58,888 nucleotides of DNA from Mnemiopsis leidyi. Lineage: Eukaryota; Ctenophora; Tentaculata; Lobata; Bolinopsidae. Of this stretch, positions 56,485-58,888 are shown in pieces (position 1 is the stretch's first letter; each line of letters starts with the position of its first letter). A program made the position numbers and the translations under genes. Location: contig JH152834.1 of assembly GCA_000226015.1 (NCBI GenBank), positions 315,871 to 374,758 of the forward strand, in the 5' to 3' direction. The notes under the pieces are model-generated. The model was not told the origin of the DNA, ran no database searches, and worked only from the letters and a program-made list of their open reading frames with translations.

Positions 56485-57904
56485 CTATTTCAAGTTTAAA
56501 GAGTAAAGTTCGGAAAGGCTGAGCACTGCTCGCGAAGCTAAATGAGAATAATGACAGTAGAAATTCTTCTGGTTTGGGAGAGAAGCGAGTAACATAAATT
56601 AACTTTGAGGAACTCATGATTCAAAACAACGAGAAAATCCCGCATCAACGAAATTGGCACATCATCTTGTACATTAAAGAGCATTGTTTTGTGCTTCGAG
56701 CATCTTGGTTAAGGAATTCATTTTTCATTTTTGGGATACAACAAGATTTCTAAAAGTCGTAATGACACTGTTAAGTGTTATTCCTAGAAATATCCTAGAA
56801 ATATAATATCATATGTATAGTTTTTGCTTAATATAATGATTTTTATGATGGTGAATACTTACGTCAACTTATCATCATAATAAGTTTAATGAAGCATGGT
56901 CTTTCAACTTGACCAGACACCAGGTTAGATGATTAAAAGACGTCTAATGGGAAGGAATTTTGAAATGGGAAATGAGTATTTTGATTCCTCGTTCCGTGAA
57001 GTTTAAAAAAATGTGCACCCACACTTACCTGTCGTGAACTCCACGAAGCTACTTTGTAAATCAAAACTTGCACAGGATCCCCTTTGAACCAGAGACAAGT
57101 GAGAATATCCGAATAGCCTGGCTGGAACAATTGGAATTGATTCTTGGAACTTCACACCGTTAATCCAAACTTTGAAGAAGCTCCTGCCTACTTCCACTTC
57201 GACCGCGTTTCCCCCCGTCCTTAGTTCCAACTTCTCACGAGAAACAACTTCTTTCTGCCAGACATCATCAACCTGATAACTTTGGACCAACTTCTCCAGC
57301 ATATCTTTGTAGTTTATCCTAAAGTCTAGATGATACATTATCTCATGTATGTCTATGATGTTAAAGGCGAGTCCGCAACCAAGAGGGCTTGTTCCAGAAA
57401 AAGTGACATTGAGAAAGAAGGTTGTCGACGTGACGACTGGAAGAGGAGTGTGAAGATAAACGCTTAAATCGTTCTTCAAGTTTGCTAAATAGAACCGCAC
57501 TTTACCGGCTACAGGAGCACCTGTACGGAGAAGAAGAGAGAAAATTATAAATAACATTTTAAGTCATCTTCTAAAACTTCATTCTTGACTTAACTCTAAA
57601 TTTCTAATATCATGAAATAAATTAAGTAATGTTCTAACTTCTGCTTAATAGGTAACATTAAAGGGGCGTATCATGTCAGCTTATATCATAGCATCCGGTA
57701 ATGTCCGAACTTAAAGACGATGTCTGCTAATGTTCTAAAAATTCTTGTCCGCTATCTCATAGAATCCTAAATGGACAAGGAAAATAGCGTTTACAAACAC
57801 CCCATTAAGGTATCTGTGGATTATAATGTGATGAAAAATCAAAGAAAGAATTACTTACCTTGGAAAACGGAAAACAAAATCACCAGCCATAAGTGAGAAC
57901 GCAT
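56485..57904 (-). CDS. Secreted galectin-like protein, about 196 aa
   Basis: Minus-strand exons 57859-57904 (MRSHLWLVILFSVFQ, signal peptide) and 57029-57520, joined in phase 1. Exon 2 ends in a strong donor (GTAAGT). A possible last exon at 56485-56537 (acceptor CATTTAG, phase fits, ends SLNLK-stop) is tentative; without it the frame would read on to KCGCTFF. The core resembles a galectin carbohydrate-recognition domain: LAFNIIDIHEIMYHLDFRIN, VWQKEVV, EVEVGRSFFKVWING, then a final strand HLSLV. The usual HxNPR and WxxE sugar-binding signature is poorly kept, so galactoside binding is doubtful. The signal peptide is unusual, since classical galectins lack one. It lies upstream of and parallel to the DSL gene. 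Confidence 0.66.
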
Positions 57905-58112
57905 TTACAGGCTGAAGACAAAAGGAGCATTAAATTAAAATCATAAACAGCGTGACCATTTCGAAGTCTACAGGAAGATCAAAAACTCGGAACTAGGCAC
58001 TATCGCTGCGAGGTACAAAAAGTAAGATAACGTTTTCTAAGAGTGTCAGGTGTGCTAAAATAGCACGTGACAGAGAACGACATTAACTCTATAGCAGCTG
58101 TTCCTCGGGCCG

Positions 58113-58279
58113 TATAAAAACACTCCTAGTCACGTCCAGCAGTTGTGTACTTCATAACCTCTTTATTTAATTCAATGGAAAAAGGGCAACATTCCAAAGC
58201 TGAATTCAAGTCCCTACAGTACGGCGTTGATATCTTTATCGCGAAGAACATAATACTGAATCTTAAGTATCGATACTAG
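58113..58279 (+). promoter_or_regulatory. TATA-like element before a 34-codon ORF
   Basis: TATAAAA at 58113-58119 is followed about 55 bases later by an ATG (58175) opening a 34-codon frame (MEKGQHSKAEFK...) that stops at 58277-58279. A GTATCG near the end could be a donor. It may be a small first exon, or chance in AT-rich DNA. Confidence 0.2.
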
Positions 58280-58698
58280 CTAAGCTAAATTGCAAATAGT
58301 CCGACTATTAGTTCGTAGTGAAAAAATCATCCATTCCAGCTAGACTTTATCTCGATTGACTGCTACTTGCTATGTACTCAATAAAAACATCTGCTCTAAA
58401 AATCACATGACTCATAGCAGCAGGATAGTAAATCAGGGGTTTCTAGACAAGATGGTAGTAAATGTAAGTAATCACGTGACTGAACACACAAAGGAAGCCG
58501 ATATACTGCAATTTCAGTAGCCTTATTCCGATCTGGAAACGTCCTTTCACTAACCGTAACGTAACGGGATACTTTTCCATTGAGTAGTTTCTGTGTCACG
58601 TACGCAACTCTGACATAGGAATTAAAAAAATAATTGGGCACAACTCATACAAGATTATCCCAGAACACTCCCTTGTCACGTACTACGTCTGGTAGACA

Positions 58699-58888
58699 TG
58701 GTGAAGGGTTGCTAGTGAAGGGTTGCTAGTGAAGGGTTGCTAGTGAAGGGTTGCTAGTGAAGGGTTGCTAGTGAAGGGTTGCTAGTGAAGGGTTGCTAGT
58801 GAAGGGTCGCTAGTGAAGGGTTGATAATGAAGGGTCGCTAGTGAAGGGTTGCTAGTAAAGGGTTGCTAGTGAATGGTTGCTAGCGAAG
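58699..58888. repeat. 14-bp tandem array GAAGGGTTGCTAGT at the right edge
   Basis: About 13 copies, nearly perfect, with occasional GGGTCGC or TGATAAT variants. It continues past the window edge. Confidence 0.95.

Overview
The window is nuclear DNA of an animal. The genes have GT-AG introns, secreted and membrane proteins dominate, and the families present (two-pore channel, HP1, DSL-repeat protein, galectin-like protein, LDLa-type and other class A GPCRs) are metazoan. The AT-rich sequence, short introns and mix of LDLa/hevein-type GPCRs with a multi-DSL membrane protein suggest a cnidarian, perhaps a medusozoan. That placement is inference. Two short N-gaps (19710-19720 and 37902-37911) show this is a draft assembly. 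The gene models below were spliced by hand, and the reading phase was checked at every junction.

Layout. 1-1.2 kb: degenerate satellite. 1.2-3.6 kb (+): LDLa-repeat GPCR. 4.0-5.65 kb (-): first two chromodomain exons of an HP1-like gene, with a LINE fragment in the intron. 6-8.5 kb: retroelement debris and fold-back repeats. 9.2-15.0 kb (+): five-exon two-pore channel with a very long cytosolic tail carrying an SH3-like domain. 16.4-17.8 kb (-): unidentified four-exon gene with an apparent 1-nt frameshift. 18.9-20.7 kb: about 1 kb tandem duplication made of short repeats. 21.7-26.1 kb (+): EF-hand protein. 27.0-42.2 kb (-): C-terminal half of a coiled-coil protein. Its 13.8-kb intron holds three + strand genes: two paralogous secreted Ig-Kazal-VWD-like proteins (28.3-30.5 and 32.1-34.0 kb) and a ten-exon class A GPCR (37.3-40.8 kb). 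47.0-52.0 kb (+): large GPCR with a hevein-like domain and LDLa repeats. 53.2-54.1 kb (+): intronless class A GPCR. 54.6-56.2 kb (-): multi-DSL type I membrane protein. 56.5-57.9 kb (-): secreted galectin-like protein. The window ends in a 14-bp tandem array.

How it fits together. Most genes act at or outside the cell surface: four GPCRs, a DSL protein, a galectin-like protein and two secreted Ig/Kazal proteins. The exceptions are the channel, the EF-hand protein, the coiled-coil protein, the HP1 fragment and the unidentified gene. Nothing in the sequence shows that they form one pathway.

Most unusual observations: (1) a two-pore channel fused to an SH3-like tail, with Glu in the domain I filter and few arginines in domain II S4; (2) minisatellites that copy splice sites, a 28-bp array repeating a 5' splice site in a GPCR gene and a 37-bp array repeating a 3' splice site in the EF-hand gene; (3) a duplicated Ig-Kazal-VWD-like architecture nested in a host intron; (4) a multi-DSL membrane protein apparently without canonical EGF repeats; (5) a hevein/LDLa GPCR whose internal exons are all frame-neutral.
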